Below, piece after piece: positions 1-6,618 of a stretch of DNA of 7,317 bases. Position 1 is the first letter of the stretch. Every line of letters begins with the position of its first letter. Source of the DNA: Verrucomicrobiota bacterium (GTDB lineage Bacteria; Verrucomicrobiota; Verrucomicrobiia; Opitutales; Opitutaceae); the NCBI GenBank assembly GCA_003694825.1, contig RFJS01000151.1, forward strand, positions 1-7,317, in the 5' to 3' direction. The notes beneath the pieces were generated by a model. That model was not told where the DNA came from and ran no database searches. It saw only the letters and a program-made list of their open reading frames with translations. The position numbers and the translations under genes are program-made.

Positions 1-1682
1 CCGTCTTCGGCAATGGCCCATCGGAACCACTGGCCATCCCAGGCGCTGCGCTGGATGGCGTCGTCAAGCCTTTGCAGCTCGCGGCGCGCCCACTGCGCCT
101 CGTCGGGCAAATCGCGTTGGTCGGCGATCTCGGCGGAGGTGGCGAGGCCGAGACGCAACTGGAAGGCGACAAAGATCGACTCGCCCCGGTAGCCAAGCTT
201 CAGGCAATCGTTCCAGTCGGCGAGCAGACCGCAGGGCAGGCCGTTGGCTCCGGTGCGCTCGAGGTTGAATTTGAGCGCGCGTCGCAGGTGTCCGAGAACG
301 GTCGCGGACCCACGGTCCGCGTAGGGGACCTCGATGTCATAAAAGCCGACATCGCCGGTTTCGGCCACGTAGGCCGGTATCGCGTTGAAGAACCACAGGC
401 AATCGTCGGACCGGTATTTCTCCGGCGGGGTGGGGGGCATCGCGCCGGGTTGATGTGACCATGGTCGGACTTCCGGCTGGGCGCCTCCGGTCGAATCCTG
501 GGCCGAGAGCATGAGGAGAAGACGCTCACGCACCGCATCCGGGATGAGGTGCGTGACGCCGAGGCAGTCCTGCACGGTGTCGCGAAAGCCGAAGCCGTCC
601 CGCTGGTCTCCCGTGTAAACCAGCGAGCAGGAGCGGGACCACTCGAAGGTCATCAGCGCATTGTAGGCGCCCCAGGTGTTGGCCATGTGGTCGAATGCGG
701 GGTCGGGCGTTTTGACCCGGCATTGATCGAGAAGGTCATGCCAGCGTCTCCGCAGGCGTTCGAATTCCCGCGTGCAGTTGTCGAGCGTTCCGAATTGCCG
801 GCATACCTGCGCGCCGGTCGAATCGAGGCGTCCGATGCCGAGCAGGATGAGCAGATCGGTGCATTCACCGGGGGCCAATTCAATGTCGGTTTGAAGGGCA
901 CCGCAGATATTGTCGGAATAGCCCGCGGAGCCGTGGCAGGCGCCGTCGACGACAGCGGCCGGTGCGTGGAAGCCGCCGTAGGGACCGATGAAGGCTTCGC
1001 GATCACAGTCGTGTCCGGTCACCGGAGCACCGCGCAGGGCCATCCACCAATGGCGGGACTGATCGCGGTTGGCAAAGTTGTTCGCGTCCTCGGGCAAATG
1101 CACACAGGAAGAAGCAGCGATGCCTGCGAGGGTGGCGTCGTAATCAGCGCGGGCGATGTATTGCGTGTATTGCAGGTTGAGGGTGTCGTTGACCAGGTTC
1201 CACTCTGTCGTGAACTCGCAGAATGCGAAGATCCGCAATCGTCGTTTCCGCTCCGAGCGATTCGTGAGGGTGAGGCGCCAGTATTCGAATTCGGCGTCGA
1301 GAGGAATGAAATAGGTGCTCAGGCTTTCGATACCGGTGTAGGCGGAGGCAATCGTGGCATATCCAGGGCCGAAACGCGTTTCCGTTTTGTATTGGTCGAA
1401 CGGCTTCGCTGTGGCCTGCCATGCCGCGCTCCAGAACTCGCCCGAGTCCTGGTCGCGGATGTAGAATTGCCGGCCGGGCAGATCCATGGGGATACTGTTG
1501 TAGCGGTGGCGCAGGATGCGACCCTCCGCGGGTGACCGGGTGAAGGAGTAACCGCCCGCGCCGGCGGTAATAATGCCGCCGTAGCGGCGGGAGCCGAGAT
1601 AGTTCGACCAGGCCCGGGGTGTATCGGGGCGGGTGATGACATATTCGCGGTTCTCGGGGTCGAAGTGGCCAAACGCAGTCAT
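1..1682 (-). CDS. GH94 family glycoside phosphorylase (cellobiose/chitobiose phosphorylase-like), 3' end beyond window
   Basis: Reading the minus strand from the ATG at 1682 gives 560 uninterrupted residues running off the left edge. GH94 enzymes are usually about 800 residues, so roughly the last third, including the phosphate-binding histidine region, is missing. The N-terminus (NREYVITRPDTPRAW, residues 11-25) is the standard GH94 opening. Next come a GGYSF segment near residue 45, DREAFIG at 227-233, RDGFGFRD at 361-368 (donor-sugar Arg/Asp) and ADWNDCL around 488-494. D492 is the expected catalytic acid of the (alpha/alpha)6 barrel. Family members cleave beta-linked disaccharides with phosphate to give a sugar 1-phosphate plus a free sugar, in the cytoplasm; no signal peptide is visible here. 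Substrate cannot be set from this part: cellobiose, chitobiose or another beta-glycoside are all possible. An in-frame GTG at 1718 is a weaker alternative start. The gene follows the sulfatase by 115 bp and has its own operator-like site. Confidence 0.92.
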   Translation of the reverse strand, partial: MTAFGHFDPENREYVITRPDTPRAWSNYLGSRRYGGIITAGAGGYSFTRSPAEGRILRHRYNSIPMDLPGRQFYIRDQDSGEFWSAAWQATAKPFDQYKTETRFGPGYATIASAYTGIESLSTYFIPLDAEFEYWRLTLTNRSERKRRLRIFAFCEFTTEWNLVNDTLNLQYTQYIARADYDATLAGIAASSCVHLPEDANNFANRDQSRHWWMALRGAPVTGHDCDREAFIGPYGGFHAPAAVVDGACHGSAGYSDNICGALQTDIELAPGECTDLLILLGIGRLDSTGAQVCRQFGTLDNCTREFERLRRRWHDLLDQCRVKTPDPAFDHMANTWGAYNALMTFEWSRSCSLVYTGDQRDGFGFRDTVQDCLGVTHLIPDAVRERLLLMLSAQDSTGGAQPEVRPWSHQPGAMPPTPPEKYRSDDCLWFFNAIPAYVAETGDVGFYDIEVPYADRGSATVLGHLRRALKFNLERTGANGLPCGLLADWNDCLKLGYRGESIFVAFQLRLGLATSAEIADQRDLPDEAQWARRELQRLDDAIQRSAWDGQWFRWAIAED

Positions 1683-1732
1683 GGACCTGCAAGAGATGAT
1701 CGCGGCGGCCTTTTTCACGAAGCGGGGCGGCG

Positions 1733-1746
1733 TGCAACCGGTTGGC
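1733..1746. promoter_or_regulatory. Putative LacI-family operator upstream of the GH94 gene
   Basis: The sequence TGCAACCGGTTGGC matches 12 of 14 bases of the perfect palindrome at 3335-3348 and contains a 10-bp perfect palindrome (CAACCGGTTG) with a central CG. It lies in the gap between the sulfatase stop and the GH94 start, 50 bp before the GH94 ATG. LacI-family operators are typically palindromes with a central CpG. Assignment to the neighbouring regulator is inference from sequence match and position. Confidence 0.65.
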
Positions 1747-1797
1747 AGGTGCGCGGTGCGGGCAGAGGATGATGGTCGGAACGGGGACAGGGGCGCG

Positions 1798-3288
1798 TCA
1801 GGGATGCCGGGGAGCGGTCGTGCTGAGGCCGGCCTCGGTGTCGGATGCCTGCGGTGTGATCCGCGAGACGGGAGATAGCTCGGAATGCCGGGCATCGCGG
1901 GCCTGCCGGGCGCGAACACGGGCGAGCAGATCGGCGACGATAGCGGGCTTTCCCGCCGCCAGGTCGTGCGCCTCCAGCGGGTCCGCTCCGAGTTGATAGA
2001 GCTCGGGAGCGGCTTCGGGGCCGGGCAGGACGAGCTTCCAGTCGCCGAGGCGCAGGGCCTGGCGTCGCACCTCCGGTCGAGGGAACCAGTCCCAGTAGAA
2101 CTCGCGAGGCGCGCCGGACAGCGGTGCGCCGGCGAGAGCCTGGCGGGCGGAGACGCCGTCGATATCCGGGGGAATGCACGCGGTCAGCCCGGCGAGATCG
2201 AGCAGGGTGGGCAGCAGGTCGGCGACGTGGAGCGGAGTCTCATCCTCTCCCGGGGCCACGAGGGGCGGTGGTCCACGGACAATGGCGGGGACGCGGATGC
2301 CGCCCTCATAGACTTCCGTTTTGTAGCCGCGCAGGGGTGCGTTTCGGGCGAAGCCTTCAGGCATGGCCGGATCCGGCGGGGGGTAGCGATCTCCCGCGTG
2401 CCGGCGCACGGCTCCATTGTCAGAAAAGAAGATCACGACGGTGTGGTCGGCGTGGCCGGAGGTGTCGATGGCCCTGAGGATACGGCCGATGGCATCGTCG
2501 AGGTGGGTAACGGCCGCCGCGTAGAGGCGGCGCCAGGGGTCGTCGATGTGTGCATTGGCGGCGAACCACGCAGGGTCTCCCTCGACGAGAGGCGTGTGAG
2601 GCGCGTTGAAGGCCACATAAAGGAACCACGGTTCCCCGGGCTTGCGCGTCTCGATCCAGCGAATGGCCTCCCGGGCAGTGAGGTCGGTGACGTGCCCCAA
2701 CTCATCGATGCGCTCGTGGTTCCGATGCCAGGTGGCGACGAGTTGGCCCCTGATGATCTGCCGGTGATCATACATGCCGATGGCTCCGGTGAGCGATCCG
2801 TAGCTGTAGCCGAAACCGTAGTGCGCCGGCCCATACTCGAAGGTCGAACCGAGGTGCCACTTGCCCACCAGCGCGGTCTGGTAGCCGTTTGCCTGCAGCA
2901 GACTCGCCAGCGTCGGCGTGCCTTTTGGCAGGACGGGATCGTCATTGGCGTGGGTGGCTCCCGGACCGTAGCGCGACGGAAAATTCCCGGTGAGCAGCGC
3001 CACGCGCGTTGGCGTGCATTGGGGCGTCACGTAAAAGTGTTCCAGCCGGCGCCCCTGGGCCGCGAGCGCATCGAGGTTTGGCGTGCGGATGTCGGAACCG
3101 TGATAGCCCACGTCGCCCCAGCCCAGATCGTCGGCGAGAAGGATGACGAAATTCGGTGGCGTTGCAGAGGCGGGTCGCTGGGCCCGCAGACAGGAGGCGT
3201 CGGCCCCACAAATCAGACCCGTCAGTGCCAACATTGGCCTCGCCTTGCGGTAAGCGGTTGCCAGCCAGCGCGAGATCGGGGAGTCCAT
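1798..3288 (-). CDS. S1-family (formylglycine) sulfatase, probably exported
   Basis: This 496-residue protein hydrolyses a sulfate ester. It shows the full S1 layout: calcium-binding DDLGWGD at 53-59, activation motif CTPTR at 91-95, GKWHLG at 142-147, NAPHTPL at 228-234, FSDNGA at 288-293 (metal ligands D290 and N291), and YKTEVYEGGIRVP at 322-334. C91 should be oxidised to formylglycine by a separate maturase not present here. A typical sulfatase C-terminus (GDWKLVLPG near 415, then a DPLEAHDLA stretch) is followed by about 30 extra residues. The ATG at 3288 is preferred: it places a basic segment and a short hydrophobic stretch (about residues 19-27) ahead of the catalytic domain, suggesting a Sec signal, though a weak one. 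The next Met (residue 19) is an alternative start. An in-frame ATG at 3504 would overlap the divergent regulator and is unlikely. No Shine-Dalgarno is visible. Sulfated substrate and S1 subfamily are unknown. Confidence 0.93.
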   Translation of the reverse strand: MDSPISRWLATAYRKARPMLALTGLICGADASCLRAQRPASATPPNFVILLADDLGWGDVGYHGSDIRTPNLDALAAQGRRLEHFYVTPQCTPTRVALLTGNFPSRYGPGATHANDDPVLPKGTPTLASLLQANGYQTALVGKWHLGSTFEYGPAHYGFGYSYGSLTGAIGMYDHRQIIRGQLVATWHRNHERIDELGHVTDLTAREAIRWIETRKPGEPWFLYVAFNAPHTPLVEGDPAWFAANAHIDDPWRRLYAAAVTHLDDAIGRILRAIDTSGHADHTVVIFFSDNGAVRRHAGDRYPPPDPAMPEGFARNAPLRGYKTEVYEGGIRVPAIVRGPPPLVAPGEDETPLHVADLLPTLLDLAGLTACIPPDIDGVSARQALAGAPLSGAPREFYWDWFPRPEVRRQALRLGDWKLVLPGPEAAPELYQLGADPLEAHDLAAGKPAIVADLLARVRARQARDARHSELSPVSRITPQASDTEAGLSTTAPRHP

Positions 3289-3334
3289 GAGAGAAGAGGA
3301 CTCAGCGGGTCGGGTGAAGGCCAAGCTGGCTTTT

Positions 3335-3348
3335 TGCAACCGGTTGCA
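3335..3348. promoter_or_regulatory. Putative LacI-family operator in the sulfatase/regulator divergent region
   Basis: TGCAACCGGTTGCA is a perfect 14-bp palindrome centred on CG, in the 136-bp region between the divergent sulfatase and regulator starts. It lies 46 bp before the sulfatase ATG and 76 bp before the regulator ATG, so one bound regulator could control both directions. A near copy precedes the GH94 gene. I could not place -35/-10 boxes convincingly on either side. The binding protein is inferred to be the adjacent LacI-type regulator. Confidence 0.75.
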
Positions 3349-3424
3349 GAACGACGGTCGATGGAAACAGGGCGCTGATCCGTTTTGACCTCGCGATGAA
3401 TCGGCTCGAAAGTTTTGTGAACTA

Positions 3425-4465
3425 ATGATTGGCGGCGTTACCCTATCGGACATTGCACGCAAAGTCGGATGCGACAAATCGACCGTCTCGCGTGCACTGC
3501 GCAATCAACCCGGAGTCGATCCAAAAACATCCCGCCGGATTCGAGAGGTCGCGGAAAAGATGGGGTATCGACCCGATCCGGTGCAGGCCTATGCGGCGGC
3601 GCGGAGGTGGCGAGATCGGGCGGCCGGAGGAACGTATGCGGTGGCCCTGCTGATGCCCGATTATCGGGGCGATGCGAACGCGGAGATTCGGCGTCAGCGG
3701 ACGGAAGTGATCGGCACGCTGGCGCGCGAGCGGCTCGCGGCGCTGGGTTGCTCGCTGGATGTGTTGGATTTCGCGGAGTATCCCTCGTTGTCGTCCCTGT
3801 CGCGCGTCCTCAGCGCCCGGGGGATTCGAGGGCTCATCATCCCGCCTCTGACGCCGTTGGATCGCGATCGACTTTCACAATTCGATTGGTCGCAATTCAC
3901 CGCCGTGGGCTGTCAGGCCGGTTGGTCCCTACCGCCCGTCCATGTTGTGGAGAACGACGAGTACTATGGCGTGCAGAAAGCGTGGCGCGAACTCGTTAGT
4001 CGCGGTTACCGGCGCATCGGCCCCGCGTTGGCGTCGCATGCCCCCTGGGCGGAGGATGATTACCTACGGCATGGAGCGATTGCGGCGGAACGGGCGAATG
4101 TCAGTCGCGATCAGTCGATTGTTCCGGTTTTTGACGGACGCACCCAGGATCGTGATGGATTTTGCCGCTGGTATGAGACGCATCGGCCCGATGCGGTGAT
4201 CGGCTTCCACCTCGGCATGTATCACTGGCTGGTCGATATGGGCGTTCGCGTGCCGGAGGAGACCGCCTTTGTCTGCCTGCATGCCAGCTCTCAGAACACA
4301 GCCGTGGCTGGTCTCAGCGCGCAGCTCGACCGGATCGTGCAGGTCGCCGTGGATCTGCTCATGGCCGAAATTCGCGACAATTTGTGGGGAATCCCGGCGC
4401 TTCGACAGCGGGTGCTCATCGAGCCTGTGTGGTTGGAGGGGGCTTCGTTGAGCCCGCGAACGTGA
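3425..4465 (+). CDS. LacI-family transcriptional regulator
   Basis: A 346-residue protein of normal family length. Residues 5-26 (VTLSDIARKVGCDKSTVSRAL and one more) form the LacI helix-turn-helix, with K18-S19 at the usual base-reading positions of the recognition helix. Residues 45-61 (KMGYRPDPVQAYAAARR) correspond to the hinge helix. From about residue 70 a periplasmic-binding-protein-like sensor domain follows, including VENDEYYGV near 175, SRGYRRIGPAL near 192 and a late LSAQLDRIVQVAVDLL segment near 298 that is typical of the C-terminal subdomain. The hinge has Ala where the minor-groove-intercalating Leu normally sits. The gene is divergent from the sulfatase and shares its upstream region with the palindrome at 3335-3348, so it is probably autoregulated and controls the sulfatase and GH94 genes. 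The effector is probably a sugar from the degraded glycan, but this is not visible. The ATG at 3425 has no clear Shine-Dalgarno; it starts exactly ahead of the HTH. Confidence 0.93.
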   Translation: MIGGVTLSDIARKVGCDKSTVSRALRNQPGVDPKTSRRIREVAEKMGYRPDPVQAYAAARRWRDRAAGGTYAVALLMPDYRGDANAEIRRQRTEVIGTLARERLAALGCSLDVLDFAEYPSLSSLSRVLSARGIRGLIIPPLTPLDRDRLSQFDWSQFTAVGCQAGWSLPPVHVVENDEYYGVQKAWRELVSRGYRRIGPALASHAPWAEDDYLRHGAIAAERANVSRDQSIVPVFDGRTQDRDGFCRWYETHRPDAVIGFHLGMYHWLVDMGVRVPEETAFVCLHASSQNTAVAGLSAQLDRIVQVAVDLLMAEIRDNLWGIPALRQRVLIEPVWLEGASLSPRT

Positions 4466-4830
4466 TCTCGCACAGGCGTTTCGCCATGGTTCAGGGAGCC
4501 GACTCGCGTCGCGTGTGGCGACGTTTCCGATGACGCTCCCCTCTCCCCCCGACTTTGCACGCCTCGCGTCGGGCCAGATCCCGGGGCAGGACGGTCGCGA
4601 GGGTCTGGAGCTTGAACTCCGGAATGGGATAACACCGCTGTTGTTCATGGGAACCGCCCCGTTCCCGGTTGGAGTGAAAGGTTCTCCGCCGTTCTCTCTC
4701 CGGGACCAACCCGGGGCTGAACGCATTCGAACTCCGCACGGCGCAGGTGGAATTTTCGAGGCTGTGGCCTTTCCAGCAGACGCCAAGTCCTTTCGCCGGC
4801 GGATTTGGTGCGGAACTCGAGGGCATTATC
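4466..4830. other. Intergenic stretch without a convincing gene; two small hairpins
   Basis: No RNA gene or recognisable protein is seen in this stretch. An open frame of 109 codons (4515-4844, plus) has no motif I recognise and composition like the overlapping antisense frames. Two short perfect stems are visible: GGGAAC/GTTCCC at 4649-4666 with a 6-base loop, and CCGGG/CCCGG at 4700-4714 with a 5-base loop. Neither is followed by a T run, so they are not called as terminators of the regulator gene. Confidence 0.5.
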
Positions 4831-4880
4831 GTTTGTTTATATAGAAGATAGATATCTGATTAATCTATTTTTTTTAACAT
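4831..4880 (+). promoter_or_regulatory. AT-rich island, likely promoter area for the isocitrate dehydrogenase gene
   Basis: A sharply AT-rich block in otherwise GC-rich DNA, containing TATATAGA at 4838-4845, the palindrome AGATATCT at 4850-4857 and a run of eight or more T at about 4868-4875. It sits about 150 bp upstream of the dehydrogenase start and just before a structured leader, which suits a promoter. I cannot assign an unambiguous -35/-10 pair. An alternative reading is a weak terminator: ATAGAT (4848-4853) pairs with ATCTAT (4863-4868), followed by the T run, but the stem is almost pure AT. Confidence 0.4.
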
Positions 4881-4898
4881 CATCGGCGTGTTAAACTC

Positions 4899-5008
4899 CT
4901 TGCATCCGAGGGAGTCTCTGCCCCCGGTCGCGACCGTCGCGCATGGAGCGCTTCCGTGCCGCACGTCGCGTCGGCGGACCCGCTTTTGTGGTCCGCCGAT
5001 GATGCAAG
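4899..5008 (+). promoter_or_regulatory. Structured 5' leader candidate (possible cis-regulatory RNA) of the isocitrate dehydrogenase gene
   Basis: An outer stem CTTGCATC (4899-4906) pairs perfectly with GATGCAAG (5001-5008). Inside it is a 10-bp perfect hairpin, TCGGCGGACC (4971-4980) with GGTCCGCCGA (4990-4999), and a further possible stem CGCGAC (4929-4934) with GTCGCG (4965-4970). Together these could form a closed multi-branched fold ending 24 nt before the ATG at 5033. The nesting is compatible with a riboswitch or other leader RNA, but I recognise no known class. No terminator-like T run follows. High GC makes chance stems common, so this is a hypothesis. Confidence 0.35.
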
Positions 5009-5032
5009 CCAGGAACTCAACCGCGAAAAATT

Positions 5033-6535
5033 ATGAAGTGCACTCAAACAGCAACGAATCCGAACGTCGGTGACGCCGATGCCCGGACCGGGAAACATTG
5101 CGTAACGCTGATCCCGGGGGATGGCATCGGACCGGAAGTAACCGAAGCGGTCAGGCGCGTGCTGTCGGCGGCGAACGCTCCGATCGAATGGGAGATCGCT
5201 GAGGCGGGTCGCAACGTTTTCGAGGCGGGGGTCGCCTCCGGGGTTCCGCGCGAAACCATCGATTCCATAAACCGCACGCGCGCTGTGCTCAAAGGTCCTC
5301 TGGAAACGCCGGTTGGCCACGGCGGAAAAAGCGCCAACGTGACGTTGCGGAAAATGTTCGAGGCGTTCGGAAACATCCGCCCGGTGCGTCAACTCCCGCA
5401 GATTCGCACGCCGTATTCCGGTCGGAAGATCGATTTCGTTGTCATTCGCGAGAACGTGGAGGACCTGTATGCGGGAATCGAGCACGGCCAAACACCGGAT
5501 GTGGCGCAATGCCTCAAGCTGATATCGACCAAAGGTTGTGACAAGATCAGCCGGCTGGCCTTCAACCTCGCCCGGTCGGAGGGCCGTCGCTCCGTGCATG
5601 TCGCCACCAAGGCCAATATCATGAAGAAGACGGAGGGAATGATGAAGCGGGTCTTCGAGCAGGTGGCCCGGGATTACCCGGACATCAAACCCAAGCACGT
5701 TCTGATCGACAATTGTGCGCACCAGCTCGTGGTCCACCCGGAGCAGTTCGAGGTGATTGTGACGACCAACATGAATGGCGATATCATCAGTGACCTGGCC
5801 AGCGGGCTCGTCGGTGGTCTGGGCCTCGCGCCGTCGGCGAACATCGGCCATGAGGTTGCCATCTTCGAGCCGGTGCACGGCTCGGCGCCTGACATCGCCG
5901 GCATGGATCGGGCAAACCCGACGGCGATGTTGCTCTCCGCGGTGCTCATGCTGCGTTTCCTTGGTGAAGGTGCGGTGGCCGACGAGGTGGAGGCGGCCCT
6001 GCTCGTCACTCTGAGTGATGGTTGCGGCTTCACGCTCGATGTTGCGGACGGACGACCCGTTCTTGGCACGCGCGCCTTCGCTGACACGATCATCAGGAAT
6101 CTTGGTCGCCGGCCGGAGGGTTGGGTGCCGCGCGCGCATGCCAGTTTGGCAATTCCGGCGCAGGCCGAGCGTGTCGTGTTTGCTCCGGCCGCGAAACAGG
6201 AGGTGGTCGGCATCGATCTGTTCACGGCATTTGATGGCTCGGCCGCGACGTTGGGCCGGAAACTCGAACAGCTTGCCGGGGGTTCGGGTTTCCGACTGAA
6301 GATGATCTCGAATCGCGGAACGCAGGTGTATCCGGATCGCGGAAACAGGACCGACTGCGTCGATCACTGGCGGTGCCGCTTCGTTCTGGATCAGGCCGCC
6401 CCGACCGTGCCGTTCGAGAAAATCAGTCTTCTTGTCAATCGGTTCGAGGCCGCAGGAATTGGCTGGATGCACATCGAAAAACTCAACCGATACGACGGAG
6501 AGGACGCCTTCACGAAAGCGCAGGGCGAGGATTGA
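5033..6535 (+). CDS. icd: Isocitrate dehydrogenase, Thermus-type with C-terminal extension, predicted NAD-dependent
   Basis: A 500-residue enzyme that oxidatively decarboxylates isocitrate to 2-oxoglutarate in the TCA cycle. The fold opens at residues 22-36 (HCVTLIPGDGIGPEV). Substrate residues are S100, N102, R106, R116, R139 (in RENVEDLYAGIE, 139-150), Y146 and K193 (in TKANIMK); metal ligands are D226, D250 and D254 (TTNMNGDIISD). SANVTLR and the YAGIE motif favour isocitrate over isopropylmalate. The nucleotide loop reads HGSAPDIAG (282-290): D287-I288 replace the Lys-Tyr pair of NADP enzymes, predicting NAD. Residues from about 390 to 500 form the extra C-terminal domain of the Thermus-type enzyme, with RLKMISNRGTQVYP near 421-434 and the ending FTKAQGED. 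Length matches that family. The ATG at 5033 leaves about 20 residues before the conserved core; a Shine-Dalgarno is not evident (AGGA lies 18 nt away). It stands alone, has its own terminator, and seems unrelated to the sulfatase locus. Confidence 0.96.
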   Translation: MKCTQTATNPNVGDADARTGKHCVTLIPGDGIGPEVTEAVRRVLSAANAPIEWEIAEAGRNVFEAGVASGVPRETIDSINRTRAVLKGPLETPVGHGGKSANVTLRKMFEAFGNIRPVRQLPQIRTPYSGRKIDFVVIRENVEDLYAGIEHGQTPDVAQCLKLISTKGCDKISRLAFNLARSEGRRSVHVATKANIMKKTEGMMKRVFEQVARDYPDIKPKHVLIDNCAHQLVVHPEQFEVIVTTNMNGDIISDLASGLVGGLGLAPSANIGHEVAIFEPVHGSAPDIAGMDRANPTAMLLSAVLMLRFLGEGAVADEVEAALLVTLSDGCGFTLDVADGRPVLGTRAFADTIIRNLGRRPEGWVPRAHASLAIPAQAERVVFAPAAKQEVVGIDLFTAFDGSAATLGRKLEQLAGGSGFRLKMISNRGTQVYPDRGNRTDCVDHWRCRFVLDQAAPTVPFEKISLLVNRFEAAGIGWMHIEKLNRYDGEDAFTKAQGED

Positions 6536-6558
6536 TCGACCGCCCTTTGCTTCGTGTC

Positions 6559-6590
6559 GCGGCGTCTGGACGGCGCCGCTTTTGTTTTTT
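6559..6590 (+). terminator. Rho-independent terminator of the isocitrate dehydrogenase gene
   Basis: GCGGCGTC (6559-6566) pairs with GGCGCCGC (6572-6579), 8 pairs with one G-U, around the 5-base loop TGGAC. It is followed directly by TTTTGTTTTTT (6580-6590). It begins 23 bp after the stop codon. There is no T run on the opposite side, so it should act on the plus strand only and not on the convergent sulfatase. Confidence 0.9.
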
Positions 6591-6618
6591 CGGGCGCGGG
6601 AAGTCCGCTCGTGAGCGA

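Noticed and set aside
549..1535. 328-codon open frame on the plus strand opposite the GH94 gene
   Set aside because: It shadows the continuous GH94 reading frame, which carries the family motifs; no domain seen in the plus-strand product.
1683..1718. GTG start at 1718 for the GH94 gene (begins VKKAAAIISC)
   Set aside because: It would sit only 14 bp from the operator and adds residues before an N-terminus that already matches GH94 proteins at the ATG.
3251..3258. GCGGTTGCC as a third operator copy
   Set aside because: Only one half-site, inside the sulfatase coding region, without a matching opposite half.
1885..3378. 497-codon open frame on the plus strand opposite the sulfatase
   Set aside because: It is antisense to a sulfatase with all catalytic motifs and shows no recognisable domain; long opposite frames are common in GC-rich genes.
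1798..3504. Longer sulfatase start at 3504
   Set aside because: It would overlap the divergent regulator's start and place the operator inside coding sequence; the added 72 residues look like translated intergenic DNA.
4515..4844. 109-codon open frame in the intergenic stretch as a possible small gene
   Set aside because: No motif, no Shine-Dalgarno, and overlapping antisense frames of equal length; composition does not single it out. Kept only as a note.
4466..5032. tRNA, CRISPR array or insertion-sequence remnant in the intergenic stretch
   Set aside because: No cloverleaf, no repeated spacer-repeat pattern and no terminal inverted repeats with flanking duplications were seen.
4888..5073. 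61-codon GTG-started frame overlapping the isocitrate dehydrogenase start, as a leader peptide
   Set aside because: It runs through the GC-rich hairpins and into the next gene in another frame, with no regulatory codon run or ribosome site.
4880..6472. 530-codon open frame on the minus strand opposite the isocitrate dehydrogenase
   Set aside because: The plus-strand protein is unmistakable; the opposite frame is rich in Arg/His and has no family signature.
5033..6535. Isopropylmalate dehydrogenase as the identity of the 500-residue protein
   Set aside because: The Asp-Ile loop is shared, but SANVTLR, the length and the Thermus-type C-terminal domain ending FTKAQGED fit isocitrate dehydrogenase.
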